IMG/VR virus record: IMGVR_UViG_3300022514_000030
Span: 62,001 to 126,000 of that record
DNA: 64,000 bases
Reading direction: 5' to 3' (one strand)
Source of the DNA: a virus
The position numbers and the translations under genes were made by a program. Of this stretch, positions 42,801-50,742 are shown piece after piece (the first letter of the stretch is position 1; each line of letters begins with the position of its first letter). The notes beneath the pieces were generated by a model that worked only from the letters and a program-made list of their open reading frames with translations, was not told where the DNA came from and ran no database searches.

Positions 42801-44594
42801 TTCCTCGTTTTTATCGAGCTGTTCTGCCGCATCGCGCTTAGGGTCTACTATAATGGGAAGTATAACATAACCGTAACGTTTCCCGGGAGCTTTCCGCATA
42901 ACACGACCAACAGCCTGTACGACGTCAACCACACTTCTGCGAGGCTTGAGGAAAACTACAGCATCAAGAGCAGGCACATCAATTCCCTCTGTAAGCACTT
43001 TTGCATTAGAAAGCACACGCGTCTCGCCAGGTCCAGGCTCGTCCCTTAGCCAGTCCAGATACGCCTTACGCTGCGTCGCACTCATGGAACCGTCAATATG
43101 GCGCACTTCAAACCTGCGAAATTCGCCTTCACTACCAGTGGCCTCATAGTAGGCCTCAGTAGTCTTTACGAAGTATTCGGAGAACTTTTTTGAGTCAGCA
43201 ATGCGCCCTGCAAAAACCACCGCTCTTTTCAGTGGAGGAATGGATTCATTCTTAATGCGCCCGCTTAGAGCGTTCCATACACCGACTATCTTAGCTGCCC
43301 ATTCGAGTTGCGGCGCATCTTCGTAGTTAAGGAAATCAAAAAGCCTCCGCTGTACCGCGGCTTCATTGATTGTAAAGACTACGACCTTGTAATCACTAAG
43401 TACATTGTCATCTACAGCCTGCCCAAAGCCGTAACGGAAAAACTCCTCCCCGTATGTCCTTTCATCATCCATTGTGAAGTATTTATAACCTAGTTCTTCC
43501 AATCTCTCCCTAATCCGAGGCACAAATACCCGTGGAGTAGCCGTCATATAAAGCCTTTTTGCTCCCCGTATTATTTCATTATCATGCACTTTGTGGTAGT
43601 ATGATGCTTCCTCGTCCTGCATTACACCGGTGGTGCGGTGAGCCTCATCAGCAATGATAAGGTTAAATTCAGGCAGCCCCAGTTTCTGCGCCTCCGCAAC
43701 CACGTCAATGGAGTGATACGTGGAAACAATTACTGTCATCTTGCCCTGGCTGGGTTTCCCGGCATCAGCAGCAAGTATAGCAGGATCGGTCGTCGGAGGA
43801 ATTGAAAGCACCGTCGTTTGGTCGATAGAATCTTCATCGCGGCCTACCGTATAATCGGAGGTAACAGCGTAAACACGTAACGGCAATTCTGTATCCATAA
43901 GCCATGCTCTAAGCGTTTGTTCTACTAAGGCAATGGATGGAGCAAGAAACAGCACATACCCACCTGACCCAACAAGTCTTTCTGCTATCTTTAAGGCTAC
44001 GAAAGTCTTGCCAGAACCGGGAGGCATAATAAGCTTGCCGCGGTCACTACGGCTGAACCCTTTTATTACCGCTTCAACGGCGTTCTGTTGATAAGGACGT
44101 AACTCTTTCTTCGGCAAGAGAGGAAGCTCTTCGGGGTTATTCCAGTCAAATTTGTCCCAGTCAATAGAACTCTCTAGCATAGTTGATAAAGATACAATAA
44201 CTACAGGCTTTTCCTGATGCTCTAATGCCTGCTCTGCAGTACTGCTTAGAGGAGCTGTGGTAACAATCATACGATAACTGAACTCTCTACGTCCCGAAAG
44301 AGCAAGAAACGTAGATATGTCTTGAAAGCTAATTTGCTTGCTATGAAACTTCGCTTGAATGGCCCATAAAGCGCCGCTCTCACGTTCTTCTGCTACAAGG
44401 TCAATGCCGGAATCAATCTCACTACCACGTCCAGGCCATTCAGACCAGCGCCATACATTTGAGAACAACTGGCCGTAGTAGCTGTCACGACGAAGATACG
44501 CCGCAACAAAACGCTCAAAAAGCTCGCCTTGTTCACGTTTAGTCTTTGCAACTGTCCGTAGACGGGAAAGAATCTTCTCGATACTACCACTCAT
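39828..44594 (-). CDS. Type ISP-like single-polypeptide restriction-modification enzyme
   Basis: The protein has 1,588 aa, close to LlaGI/LlaBIII-type enzymes. Domains in order: an Mrr-like nuclease (SGIDLV with D65, and AIQAKF with Q80/K82); a superfamily 2 translocase with MPPGSGKT (190-197), ADEAHR and YMTATP, ending with QAVGRVMRK; a helical coupler; a gamma-class adenine methyltransferase with EPFAGTGTF and SNPPW; and a C-terminal target-recognition region. Such enzymes methylate adenine in a non-palindromic site and cut after converging translocation on unmethylated DNA. AGGAGG precedes the ATG. No frameshift is seen, so it may defend the carrier against other phages. GC content is lower than in the virion genes. 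Confidence 0.92.
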   Translation of the reverse strand: MSGSIEKILSRLRTVAKTKREQGELFERFVAAYLRRDSYYGQLFSNVWRWSEWPGRGSEIDSGIDLVAEERESGALWAIQAKFHSKQISFQDISTFLALSGRREFSYRMIVTTAPLSSTAEQALEHQEKPVVIVSLSTMLESSIDWDKFDWNNPEELPLLPKKELRPYQQNAVEAVIKGFSRSDRGKLIMPPGSGKTFVALKIAERLVGSGGYVLFLAPSIALVEQTLRAWLMDTELPLRVYAVTSDYTVGRDEDSIDQTTVLSIPPTTDPAILAADAGKPSQGKMTVIVSTYHSIDVVAEAQKLGLPEFNLIIADEAHRTTGVMQDEEASYYHKVHDNEIIRGAKRLYMTATPRVFVPRIRERLEELGYKYFTMDDERTYGEEFFRYGFGQAVDDNVLSDYKVVVFTINEAAVQRRLFDFLNYEDAPQLEWAAKIVGVWNALSGRIKNESIPPLKRAVVFAGRIADSKKFSEYFVKTTEAYYEATGSEGEFRRFEVRHIDGSMSATQRKAYLDWLRDEPGPGETRVLSNAKVLTEGIDVPALDAVVFLKPRRSVVDVVQAVGRVMRKAPGKRYGYVILPIIVDPKRDAAEQLDKNEEFRTVWEVLGALRSIDDRFDAMVRELHIRRTHNKGGRDQTIYTDDDVIVIASGGEQLSFDFEDELYDAILGRMVERVGERAYLETWAKDVASATARLERHIADALQHDGEYGRKTREAFAGFLAALRSIINPSITEEEARGMLVQHIVTKPIFDAIFDEYEFLKENPIARSFDSLASIFEVFVDRETQALKEFYRLIKVRARGLDKEAERQDFLRQLYDTFFKIAFPKTADRLGIVYTPVEVVDFLVKSTEAVLQAEFGTSLSDENVVILEPFAGTGTFLVRLMYQLYQIAPEALVRKYCAGEIWGNEILLLPYYIALANIESTYYELTGEHVPFRNLLLVDSFQLMESRSAVQISIFPEQYTELMEKQKKARINVIISNPPWFAWQEDENLGNKAVKYPRLDRKIRQTYAAHSAARLKIALYDSYIRAIRMATDRIEDKGIIAFVTNSGFLDGAAANGLRKCLADEFAKIYVLNLRGNARLSGEAWRREGGKIFGQGSRAGVALLILVKDKSKTGQAEIYYHDIGDYLSREEKLARLQAYGDIRGVAWKRIVPNSVHDWINQRSEDFETFPEIRSKDSSPRAKNVIFIEYSTGVSTSRDTWAYNFSQEVLKENMMRTIEEFNRHVDLVISGLITRENLESMINNDHRRIAWSSSLKSAIFRRKKYTFQEAGEIRNAVYRPFVKINIYFSRIFNDRTSSQHKIFPEPGIENIAITVRAPGSSKEFSTLIVNHIPDLHLIGDIQVFPLYIYERVTESTNQNISIFDNHPDSEVITTPSGNRYIRNENITDWALEEYRKRYGGDVTKEDIFYYIYGLLHSSEYRERYRNDLKKVLPRIPFVSSAGDFWAFSNAGRRLAELHLNYETVEPWPLKEEIKGDPNDLVTYKVSKMRFRKTRDRQDDKTTIIYNENITLSGIPLEAYEYVVNGKPAIEWVMERYQVSRDRKSGIINDPNKWLEEQDNPRYIIDLIKRLVRVSVETMKIIEGLPPLDIA

Positions 44595-44612
44595 AAAAAT
44601 ACCTCCTGCTTC

Positions 44613-45014
44613 TTAAAACATCAGGGTGCTTTTATAAACTCTATCTTGCCTATAGTCATCGTCCCATTGAACTTCTATTTCAAATGGCGGACTACAATCA
44701 TGTGAGATTCCCAAAGGGAAACTCACTTGCGAAGTAGGTCCAATATACGAAGGGATGGTCATCCCCTTCAAAAACGCACAATGATCTTCGATTGGCACCC
44801 CGTTTAGTTTAATTCGAATATTACGCGCTTCCGCTTTACCGGAATTAACTAAGAGCAGTCGATCGCTTTTGCCCACTTTTATCAGTATCGCATATAAATT
44901 TGCTTGAAGCAATTCAATTCTCCTATCGCGTTCTCGCTTCCAGAATGCAATAATGGAAACAACTAAGGTACAAAATGAAATCAGCAAACTGCCCCACGAA
45001 ACAAAGTCACTCAT
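44613..45014 (-). CDS. Small membrane protein upstream of the restriction gene
   Basis: It has 133 aa, with GAGGAGG before the ATG. A single N-terminal membrane helix (about residues 7-25, LLISFCTLVVSIIAFW) precedes a short coil and a beta-rich domain (IRIKLNGVPIEDH; EIEVQWDDDYRQD), an arrangement common in small proteins of defence islands. It lies 18 nt before the restriction-modification gene in the same direction and is probably co-transcribed. Function is unknown. Confidence 0.5.
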   Translation of the reverse strand: MSDFVSWGSLLISFCTLVVSIIAFWKRERDRRIELLQANLYAILIKVGKSDRLLLVNSGKAEARNIRIKLNGVPIEDHCAFLKGMTIPSYIGPTSQVSFPLGISHDCSPPFEIEVQWDDDYRQDRVYKSTLMF

Positions 45015-45055
45015 TAGTTTGCCTCCTCTACAATCTTCTAGGCTTTTTCAGGTCA

Positions 45056-45976
45056 TTACGGCTTACACACCTTACATGGCTCATATCCCGCCTTTATTGC
45101 TTCCTCACGTGACTTAAAGTATACTCTATTCCCTGGCGCTATCTTTTTGGCCCACTGACAGTCCGGGAAATGAAACTTCTTGCTGTTTTTATTCCCTATA
45201 TAAGAGGCCGATGCTTTGTTGGAAGACTCAGACTCTTCTTTTATCTCCAACCCCCAGAGCCCCGCATTTTTCTCCCTAGCTTCTTGCTGATATGTCCTGA
45301 AATACTCAGCATACTTCACATTCGGCGGCACCGTCATGACCTGTGCATAACCTTCCAGCAGAAGCATCGCATTAAACATCTTTGTCCTTACTTCTTCGTC
45401 GCTTTCCTTTATTGGCGGCGAAAGCCATATGTACGCTAAAAGCCTGCCATACTTGTCTCTCTCCTGCACGTCAAGTTCGAGCCACACATCCTTGTTAAGG
45501 AGTTTTGATTTCGTATAAGCAGCTGCTTCCTTGCCGTAGGGCTCTACCTGTGTGGTACTTTCCGGTGTGTCTACACCGATGAACCGTACCTTTTCTTCTT
45601 TGCCATTCTCTAGCTTGATGTATACAGTGTCACCATCTACTACTTTCATTACTCTAGCCTTGATAAGATTAACTCCTGTATTCTTAGTATTTCCTGCTGT
45701 TGAAGAAGGCACGGTTTTACTTTCTTCCTTTGAGTTTGCTCCATCCTTTGCTGTAGGCTGCTGGATAGGCGCCGAAAATGAAACCGCATCATTCTGATGG
45801 TTGGATTCGGAGATTACTGCAGTACTACTCCGCTGAACGGATTCCTCCAGCTCCGCCGCTTTGTCATTTGCGGAAGCAGAGGGCGGCACTGTTCCGCTAC
45901 TGCTACATCCTGCAAGCGCCAGGATTATTATTAGAACCAACAGAACGGTTATATTACCAGTATTCGCCTTATTCAC
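45056..45976 (-). CDS. Thermonuclease-family lipoprotein with Ada-like C-terminus
   Basis: It has about 306 aa from a GTG at 45976 (a TTG at 45982 is possible; the longer frame to 46090 would bury the signal). A lipoprotein signal, VLLVLIIILALAGC, is followed by a Ser/Thr-rich linker. The staphylococcal nuclease fold follows, with VVDGDTVYIKL (metal-binding Asp) and RFIGVDTPES (catalytic Arg, Asp, Glu), and a later ERDKYGRLLAYIW. The last 45 residues hold FHFPDCQWAKK...CKVC, an Ada-type metal-binding finger common at the end of these proteins. It probably degrades nucleic acid outside the membrane; exclusion of incoming phage DNA is possible. Confidence 0.85.
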   Translation of the reverse strand: MNKANTGNITVLLVLIIILALAGCSSSGTVPPSASANDKAAELEESVQRSSTAVISESNHQNDAVSFSAPIQQPTAKDGANSKEESKTVPSSTAGNTKNTGVNLIKARVMKVVDGDTVYIKLENGKEEKVRFIGVDTPESTTQVEPYGKEAAAYTKSKLLNKDVWLELDVQERDKYGRLLAYIWLSPPIKESDEEVRTKMFNAMLLLEGYAQVMTVPPNVKYAEYFRTYQQEAREKNAGLWGLEIKEESESSNKASASYIGNKNSKKFHFPDCQWAKKIAPGNRVYFKSREEAIKAGYEPCKVCKP

Positions 45977-46245
45977 CCTCAAGGCCTTCCTCCCCCCTCC
46001 TTCTAGAGCACTAAAGAACTTCTCACCGTACACTACGCAACTTGCCTCTTCGTGTTCAGAAATCTTTCCCACACTCTTCATACACTTCATCGCCCCATAT
46101 GCCCCGCCATTTATCTAAATACTCCTTTATCCAACCTTGCAAACCAACTGATCTCGTCATCCCAGCGGTATGGTCAAAAATACTTATTCCTCATAATCCA
46201 TTCTCCTTTCTACGGGCCTTAAGTATCATTAAACAGTCGCCTCTT

Positions 46246-47808
46246 TTAACCTGCGCCCGGGGTTCTGCTTTTATCGAAAGAAAACCGTCTCGGGCCCGGT
46301 AGTTGAGGCGTTACCTCTTTTACTTCTATCGCAGGTTGTGCGCCTCTACCGCTAAAAATCCTCTCGATAAAGCTAGAAACTTTAACTACCGCGTTAACTG
46401 CAGCGTTTAAAATAGCCTTGCCAAGTGTATTCTCCTTCATATCTAACCCAAGCTTATAGGCTTCTGCCTTAAGCTTTTCGGCACATTCGTTCGCCCTTTT
46501 CATAGCTGCTATCAGCGGCGGATAATTGAATGGGTTTTTACTCAACCACATGCAATACTCCATTCCAGGCTTGTAAAACCCGTTTTCCCATCCTTCCCTT
46601 CTGTAATACTTCTCCATTACCTGTTTGGCCCGTTCAATCTCGCTCAGTAAGTTCTTACGCATCTCCTCTGCACGCCTGCGTATTTCCTCGTATAAAAGTC
46701 TCCGCCTGGTCGGCCATAACCAGTTCCAGAAACTGATCTTCAACTTCCGCCTTGCCCGTTCTGCCTTTCTGTCAATCGCTTTTATCCTCTCATTAATGGC
46801 ATCCGGCACAACGCTTACTACCTTGAACACTGCTTCATTGAACTCTCTTTTTGCCTCTTCAAATGCTGCCATACGCATACGTCTTGCCAACCCTCTCCCC
46901 GCCTTGGCACCAAAGAAAGCTCCTAAAACAGCTCCTACAGCCGCACCAAATGGACCAAGAACTGCCCCTCCCAAGGCTACACCAATCTTACTTCCTATAT
47001 ATCCGCCTCCTCCAACGGCTATTGTGTCACGCATCACATTGACAGCTGCCTCGCCTACGCTAATGCGCCCGTTTAACAACAGATTGCCTTCCCGGATAGC
47101 TGCTAAAGCAAGGGTTACCAGAGGGATGTGAATACCGCCATCACCGAGTCTGTCTACCCCATGAATAGTATCCTTTACATGCCTTGCTACTTCATCATGG
47201 TGCAGATCGTGATCCACTATGACATTATCATTGCCATCAAAATAGTGTGCCATTTCCGCATTTACAATTACAGGTATGTCATGAAACTTGTCCAAATGTT
47301 CCCGAATAAGATCAGGATCCATAACACATTTTACCTGGACCGGATGTCCGTCAACCAATATATCCCATCCTTCTTGATTGGGAATATCAGCAAACTCTAC
47401 TATATGCCCCTGAGCAGCAAGATGGGCCGCTACAATCCTTTCCGCCGTATATCCCTCTAATCGTTCCATGGCGCCAGCAATAGACGCCTCTGCCCCTGAT
47501 AGAAAATGGTCATGCACGTATCTGCTTATTTCGTTAAAAGTATCCAAATCAAGCTTGCTGGAAAAGTCCATTGCCTCCAGCACACTATCATCTATCATAG
47601 CCAGAGCGTGAAACATGTCATAGGCCGTAACCACTCCGGCAGCAACAGCATCAACATCGCCAACCTGCTTGATAAGAGAGTTAAAGCTCTTGCTTACCTC
47701 ATCCCCCACTTTAATCTCTGTTCTCAACTCCCTATCAAGCACCCGCCAGCGCCATCGCCTTATTACTGCAAACACTACAATAGACCCTGCAAGTAGCAAA
47801 AGAACCAC
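46246..47808 (-). CDS. Membrane-anchored protein with nuclease-like motif and glycine zipper
   Basis: The product has 520 aa from a GTG after GGGAGGGGG. An N-terminal membrane helix (residues 1-16, LLLLAGSIVVFAV) is followed by a helical region. EGWDILVDGHPVQVKC near residues 145-160 has the D...QxK pattern of restriction-like (PD-(D/E)XK) nucleases. Residues about 270-310 form a Gly/Ala-rich hydrophobic zipper (GGAVLGPFGAAVGAVLGAFF), able to enter membranes. A long basic coiled region follows. This combination suggests an effector or toxin rather than a virion protein, and its place in the cargo block beside the restriction enzyme fits defence. I do not recognise the family. Confidence 0.6.
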   Translation of the reverse strand: MVLLLLAGSIVVFAVIRRWRWRVLDRELRTEIKVGDEVSKSFNSLIKQVGDVDAVAAGVVTAYDMFHALAMIDDSVLEAMDFSSKLDLDTFNEISRYVHDHFLSGAEASIAGAMERLEGYTAERIVAAHLAAQGHIVEFADIPNQEGWDILVDGHPVQVKCVMDPDLIREHLDKFHDIPVIVNAEMAHYFDGNDNVIVDHDLHHDEVARHVKDTIHGVDRLGDGGIHIPLVTLALAAIREGNLLLNGRISVGEAAVNVMRDTIAVGGGGYIGSKIGVALGGAVLGPFGAAVGAVLGAFFGAKAGRGLARRMRMAAFEEAKREFNEAVFKVVSVVPDAINERIKAIDRKAERARRKLKISFWNWLWPTRRRLLYEEIRRRAEEMRKNLLSEIERAKQVMEKYYRREGWENGFYKPGMEYCMWLSKNPFNYPPLIAAMKRANECAEKLKAEAYKLGLDMKENTLGKAILNAAVNAVVKVSSFIERIFSGRGAQPAIEVKEVTPQLPGPRRFSFDKSRTPGAG

Positions 47809-47910
47809 ACATATACCCCCTCCCGGATCCTAATGTGGTACATTACATTATTCTACACTGATAGTCATTTTCCTCCTGTTCAGAACAGAATTCGGAATGA
47901 ACACAAGACA

Positions 47911-48105
47911 GCGTAAAAGTGAACTTGTATGAGCGAAATCATGAAGAACCGGAAAGCTAGAGGTGGCAGGACTTAAAGTGCGTATAAACCCTGCAGAACA
48001 TGGAAGTCACGCCTAAAGGATAATTTGTGCGGGAGAAATCCCGAAGGGCAGGATGCTGAAGACAGCAGCGCGCTAAAGGGGATTTTGCACGGACGAAATC
48101 CTGAG
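47911..48105 (+). repeat. Three imperfect hairpin repeats
   Basis: Copies at 47911-47946, 48011-48046 and 48071-48105 share the pattern CCTAAAGG-(A/G)ATTTTG and then a small hairpin with a GAAA-type loop (such as GGGAGAAATCCC). Spacing is about 100 and 60 nt. They lie in the 496-nt gap between the divergent cargo and right blocks. They could be protein-binding sites or RNA hairpins. The rest of this gap shows no gene. Confidence 0.5.
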
Positions 48106-48304
48106 GGGGCCACCTCTCTCATCACATCGTTTCTCGCCCGTTTTGGCCCCCTCCCCCTTTGTTACCCCTCCCTCCCTGCTTCCACCTTCCTCCTCCTCGC
48201 ACCACCGCTCCGCTCCCTCTAGTTGTGTGGGTGCAATAAATCATCCCCCGTTGACAGTCCGTTGAGCCGTGCGGCGGGCCGAGGGGGCAGAGGAGGTGGT
48301 TAGC

Positions 48305-48809
48305 ATGGCAGTCAGGTTTTCAGCTGTTGTTAGTGAGTTGAGGGAGGCAGGGTACATACCCGAGGGCATCGAGGTGTTTGTGGGGTCTCCGTGGGGCCCA
48401 TCGGCGGTGCTGCCCCTGGAGTGCACCCGGGAGGAAAGAGAGTTTATGGAGCTCCAGGTGGGGATTCACCTGCCGGATGAGCTGGACCCCGAGGGCTGGG
48501 GGGGAAGACGCGCAGTTGGAGCTGCAGCTCCTCCGCGACAAGCTTACCCAAGCCGGTCTACCCGATGACGACCTAGCGTTAGCCAGGTTCTTCGTGCTCC
48601 ACGAGGTTGGCCACTGGGTCCACTTCATACAGGAAGGCGAGCTTCCCTTTGCAGAGGACCTTATCCTCCGCCTTGGGCTCCTCGTCGATGCAGAGGAGCA
48701 GGGCTGGAGCGATGAAGAGGCGGCCCGTCAGTATAGGCAGCTGCCAGTGGAGGTGCGGGCAGGCGCCTATACCTTGGAACAACTGAAACAGCTGTACGGG
48801 CGGAGCTGA
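48305..48809 (+). pseudogene. HExxH metallopeptidase-like gene, frameshifted at a G7 tract
   Basis: The frame from the ATG at 48305 (after GAGGAGGTGG) reads MAVRFSAVVSELREAGYIP and onward to DELDPEGWGG, then diverges at seven G's (48498-48504). The next frame continues EDAQLELQLLRDKLTQAG and encodes FFVLHEVGHWVHF, an HExxH zinc-protease motif, ending at 48809. With one G fewer the whole gives a coherent protein of about 168 aa. The shift may be a sequencing error, a mutation, slippage or phase variation. Both halves keep coding character, so recent damage or functional slippage is likely. Confidence 0.65.
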
Positions 48810-48830
48810 AACAAGGCTCCGCCTTTTCTT
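48799..48830 (+). terminator. Hairpin terminator after the HExxH gene
   Basis: GGCGGAGC (overlapping the stop codon) pairs with GCTCCGCC, followed by TTTTCTTGTTTT. The same hairpin plus TTTTCTTG ending is reused after several later genes. Confidence 0.7.
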
Positions 48831-48913
48831 GTTTTGCTGGTGAAATAAAACAACCCCGATGAAAGCTCACTCTAGCATGCGGTGAGCTGAGGGGATGTAA
48901 GGAGGTGATTAGC

Positions 48914-49282
48914 ATGCTGAAGATGATTCCTGATGTCGATACAAAAGCGCTGGAGGCGGTTATTGTCCGTCTCGCAGCTAGGATCAAACAGAAAGGAGAT
49001 TGGCCGGTAGAGCCGACTATTGCCGAGTGGAAAGGCTTCCGGCTCTGGGCGGGAGTCACGCCGAGGCAGGGGTTCCGGCGGGTCGTTATTACCCCGTCCG
49101 GCAAGGCGTCCTGGGCGGTCACGTTAATCGACGCCAACCCCGCCAAAGTAAGGCAAGCCGAACACAAGGTCATGGTGTACCTCACCATTGGCCTGAGGCA
49201 GGTCGTCGGCCAGGTCGACTTCAGCGGCCGGCGCCCCCTGCTCAGATGGTTCGGAGATCGAAAGGAGGTGAAAGCATGCTGA
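48914..49282 (+). CDS. Unknown protein of the right block
   Basis: The product has 122 aa from an ATG after AAGGAGGTGATTAGC. It has an alpha/beta sequence with a Trp/Arg-rich middle (EWKGFRLWAGVTPRQGFRRV) and no recognised motif. The stop overlaps the start of the next small membrane gene (ATGCTGA). The 80-nt leader carries a nested hairpin (ACCCC...GGGG enclosing AGCTCAC...GTGAGCT) of the type repeated before other genes here. Confidence 0.5.
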   Translation: MLKMIPDVDTKALEAVIVRLAARIKQKGDWPVEPTIAEWKGFRLWAGVTPRQGFRRVVITPSGKASWAVTLIDANPAKVRQAEHKVMVYLTIGLRQVVGQVDFSGRRPLLRWFGDRKEVKAC

Positions 49283-49434
49283 AGAAGTACACGATCAGAA
49301 AGGGCAGCCTGGCCTGGTGGATCTCCAAGCTGCTGCCCTGGCTCGGATTGGCGCTCTTCCTCGTGGTCCTGGGGCTTATCGGCCACGAGGAGCTGAGCAT
49401 TTATTGTCAGCGGCATTACCTGCCACTGCCGTAA
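49276..49434 (+). CDS. Small single-pass membrane protein
   Basis: It has 52 aa from the ATG at 49276, preceded by AAAGGAGGTG. A positively charged start (MLKKYTIRKG) is followed by one hydrophobic helix (LLPWLGLALFLVVLGLIG) and a short polar end. It overlaps the previous gene by 7 nt, so it is coupled to it. Function is unknown; small phage membrane proteins often affect host membranes or exclusion. Confidence 0.5.
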   Translation: MLKKYTIRKGSLAWWISKLLPWLGLALFLVVLGLIGHEELSIYCQRHYLPLP

Positions 49435-49470
49435 GGGAGGGGACGCACTGTCTCCTCCCTTTTCTTGTTT
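49433..49470 (+). terminator. Hairpin terminator
   Basis: AAGGGAGG...CCTCCCTT spans the stop codon region and is followed by TTCTTGTTTG. Confidence 0.6.
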
Positions 49471-49592
49471 GTCACACAGAAGAGCTGAATGGGACCGGCC
49501 GCTGCTCCGCATCCCCCTAGCTCTCCGGGTGAATAAACTGCCCCGTCCCGCTTCCCCATGCGGCGGCACGGGGAATGAAGGAGGTGACAAGC

Positions 49593-50084
49593 ATGGGTTG
49601 CTTTGAAGCGCGCATGTGGCTTCAGCAGTTCTGGGACCGGCATGGCCGGCTCCCACAGACTCAAGAGGTACCCATCGAGCACAGCCGGTACCTCCGCGGT
49701 TTCAAGGTCGTCCCGGTCGGCTGGGAGTTCGAGCTCCGGCTTGCCAGTGCCCTTGCCGACCTAGGGCTGTATGTCTACCCCTACAGCCCCGAACAGGACA
49801 GACAGGGGGTAGATATCTCGTTCGAGCTGGGCGACTACATCGTCGACCTCCAGCTCAAAGCATGCAGGCCGTACCTCAATGTCGAGCTCCTTGGCTGGCA
49901 CTGGCGCTCCCCATATGTGTTGGTCGAGGCACCCTACCGCGGTGGCGAGCTCCTCACCGCAGAGGTGGAAGCAATCGTAGGCCGCCTACTACGACTGCTC
50001 GACCTCGACTACACAGTCGTGCCAGCCTGGGCTCCCAAAACCGTCCTCTGCCGCTCGTGCCGTTCCTACCGCCGTTCTCGTTAG
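49593..50084 (+). CDS. Unknown protein with a nuclease-like acidic/QLK motif
   Basis: The product has 163 aa from an ATG after AAGGAGGTGACAAGC. The middle has GVDISFELGDYIVDLQLK, in which the Asp...Asp-x-Gln-x-Lys order resembles the active site of restriction-like nuclease folds. The C-terminus is Cys/Arg/Ser-rich (VLCRSCRSYRRSR). A 14-bp terminator hairpin follows. Without fold prediction the nuclease reading is tentative. Confidence 0.45.
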   Translation: MGCFEARMWLQQFWDRHGRLPQTQEVPIEHSRYLRGFKVVPVGWEFELRLASALADLGLYVYPYSPEQDRQGVDISFELGDYIVDLQLKACRPYLNVELLGWHWRSPYVLVEAPYRGGELLTAEVEAIVGRLLRLLDLDYTVVPAWAPKTVLCRSCRSYRRSR

Positions 50085-50095
50085 TTATTGTACCA

Positions 50096-50144
50096 CAGGG
50101 GAGACAGGAAGTCAAGCCCCCCTCCTGTCTCCCCTGTTCTTTTT
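50096..50144 (+). terminator. Strong rho-independent terminator
   Basis: A perfect 14-bp stem (CAGGGGAGACAGGA / TCCTGTCTCCCCTG) is followed by TTCTTTTT. Confidence 0.85.
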
Positions 50145-50391
50145 GCCTCCACTGCTCCGCACTGATTTGTTGTTTGGGTGAATTTAGTCTCCGAGCCGCG
50201 CCGGTTGGTTGGATGAGCTGGCACCGGGAATACATAAGCCGGGCCGTAAGTCATGACGTCGCCAGCCGGTCACCTCCTCTTGCGCCGGGAGAGGAGGGAG
50301 CGACTCCCTGTAACCCCTTTTGCCAGAAGGGACGCAGGGAGGGTAATAGCCACGACGGAGAATCAAACAGGCATGAAAGGAGGAGATAACG

Positions 50392-50727
50392 ATGCTGAAG
50401 AAAGTGTGGGGCCTGCTCAAGCAAGGTGCCCTCGCCGTGGCTAAGGCAGTCATGAAAGTTGCTGCTTTCCTGTACAGCCTTGCAACCGCCTTGAAAGCCC
50501 GGCTGGCTACCGTCCACCCGCTGCTGCCGGTAGCCACAGCACCCGGTGTGGCTTACGCAGCCTATAAGGGCGCCCAGCTGTTTATGGCCTTCTGGGCTAT
50601 CCTGCTTGCGCTGCCGTTCGGCCTCCTGGGTGCCCAGGGGCTCGTGAACGCTGTGGTCTTTGTGACCATGCTGCTTGTTCCGTTCACAGTAGCCGGCCTC
50701 TTCTTCACCCTGGTGGAGCAGAAGTGA
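50392..50727 (+). CDS. Multi-pass membrane protein
   Basis: It has 111 aa from an ATG after AAAGGAGGAG. A basic amphipathic start is followed by two or three hydrophobic stretches (LFMAFWAILLALPFGLLG; VVFVTMLLVPFTVAGLFF). Size and topology would allow a holin, but it is far from the other lysis-like genes. A 230-nt leader with several GC-rich hairpins precedes it. Confidence 0.5.
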   Translation: MLKKVWGLLKQGALAVAKAVMKVAAFLYSLATALKARLATVHPLLPVATAPGVAYAAYKGAQLFMAFWAILLALPFGLLGAQGLVNAVVFVTMLLVPFTVAGLFFTLVEQK

Positions 50728-50742
50728 TCCACTAGGGTGAAG

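Noticed and set aside
37200-48200. Whole region being host chromosome next to a prophage end
   Set aside because: Phage-like genes resume with the same ribosome-site style at 48.3 kb, and no attachment site, integrase or flanking host operon was seen. It cannot be fully excluded without the rest of the assembly.
49593-50084. Firm call as a restriction endonuclease
   Set aside because: Only a short Asp/Gln-Lys pattern supports it; kept as a tentative note in the feature.
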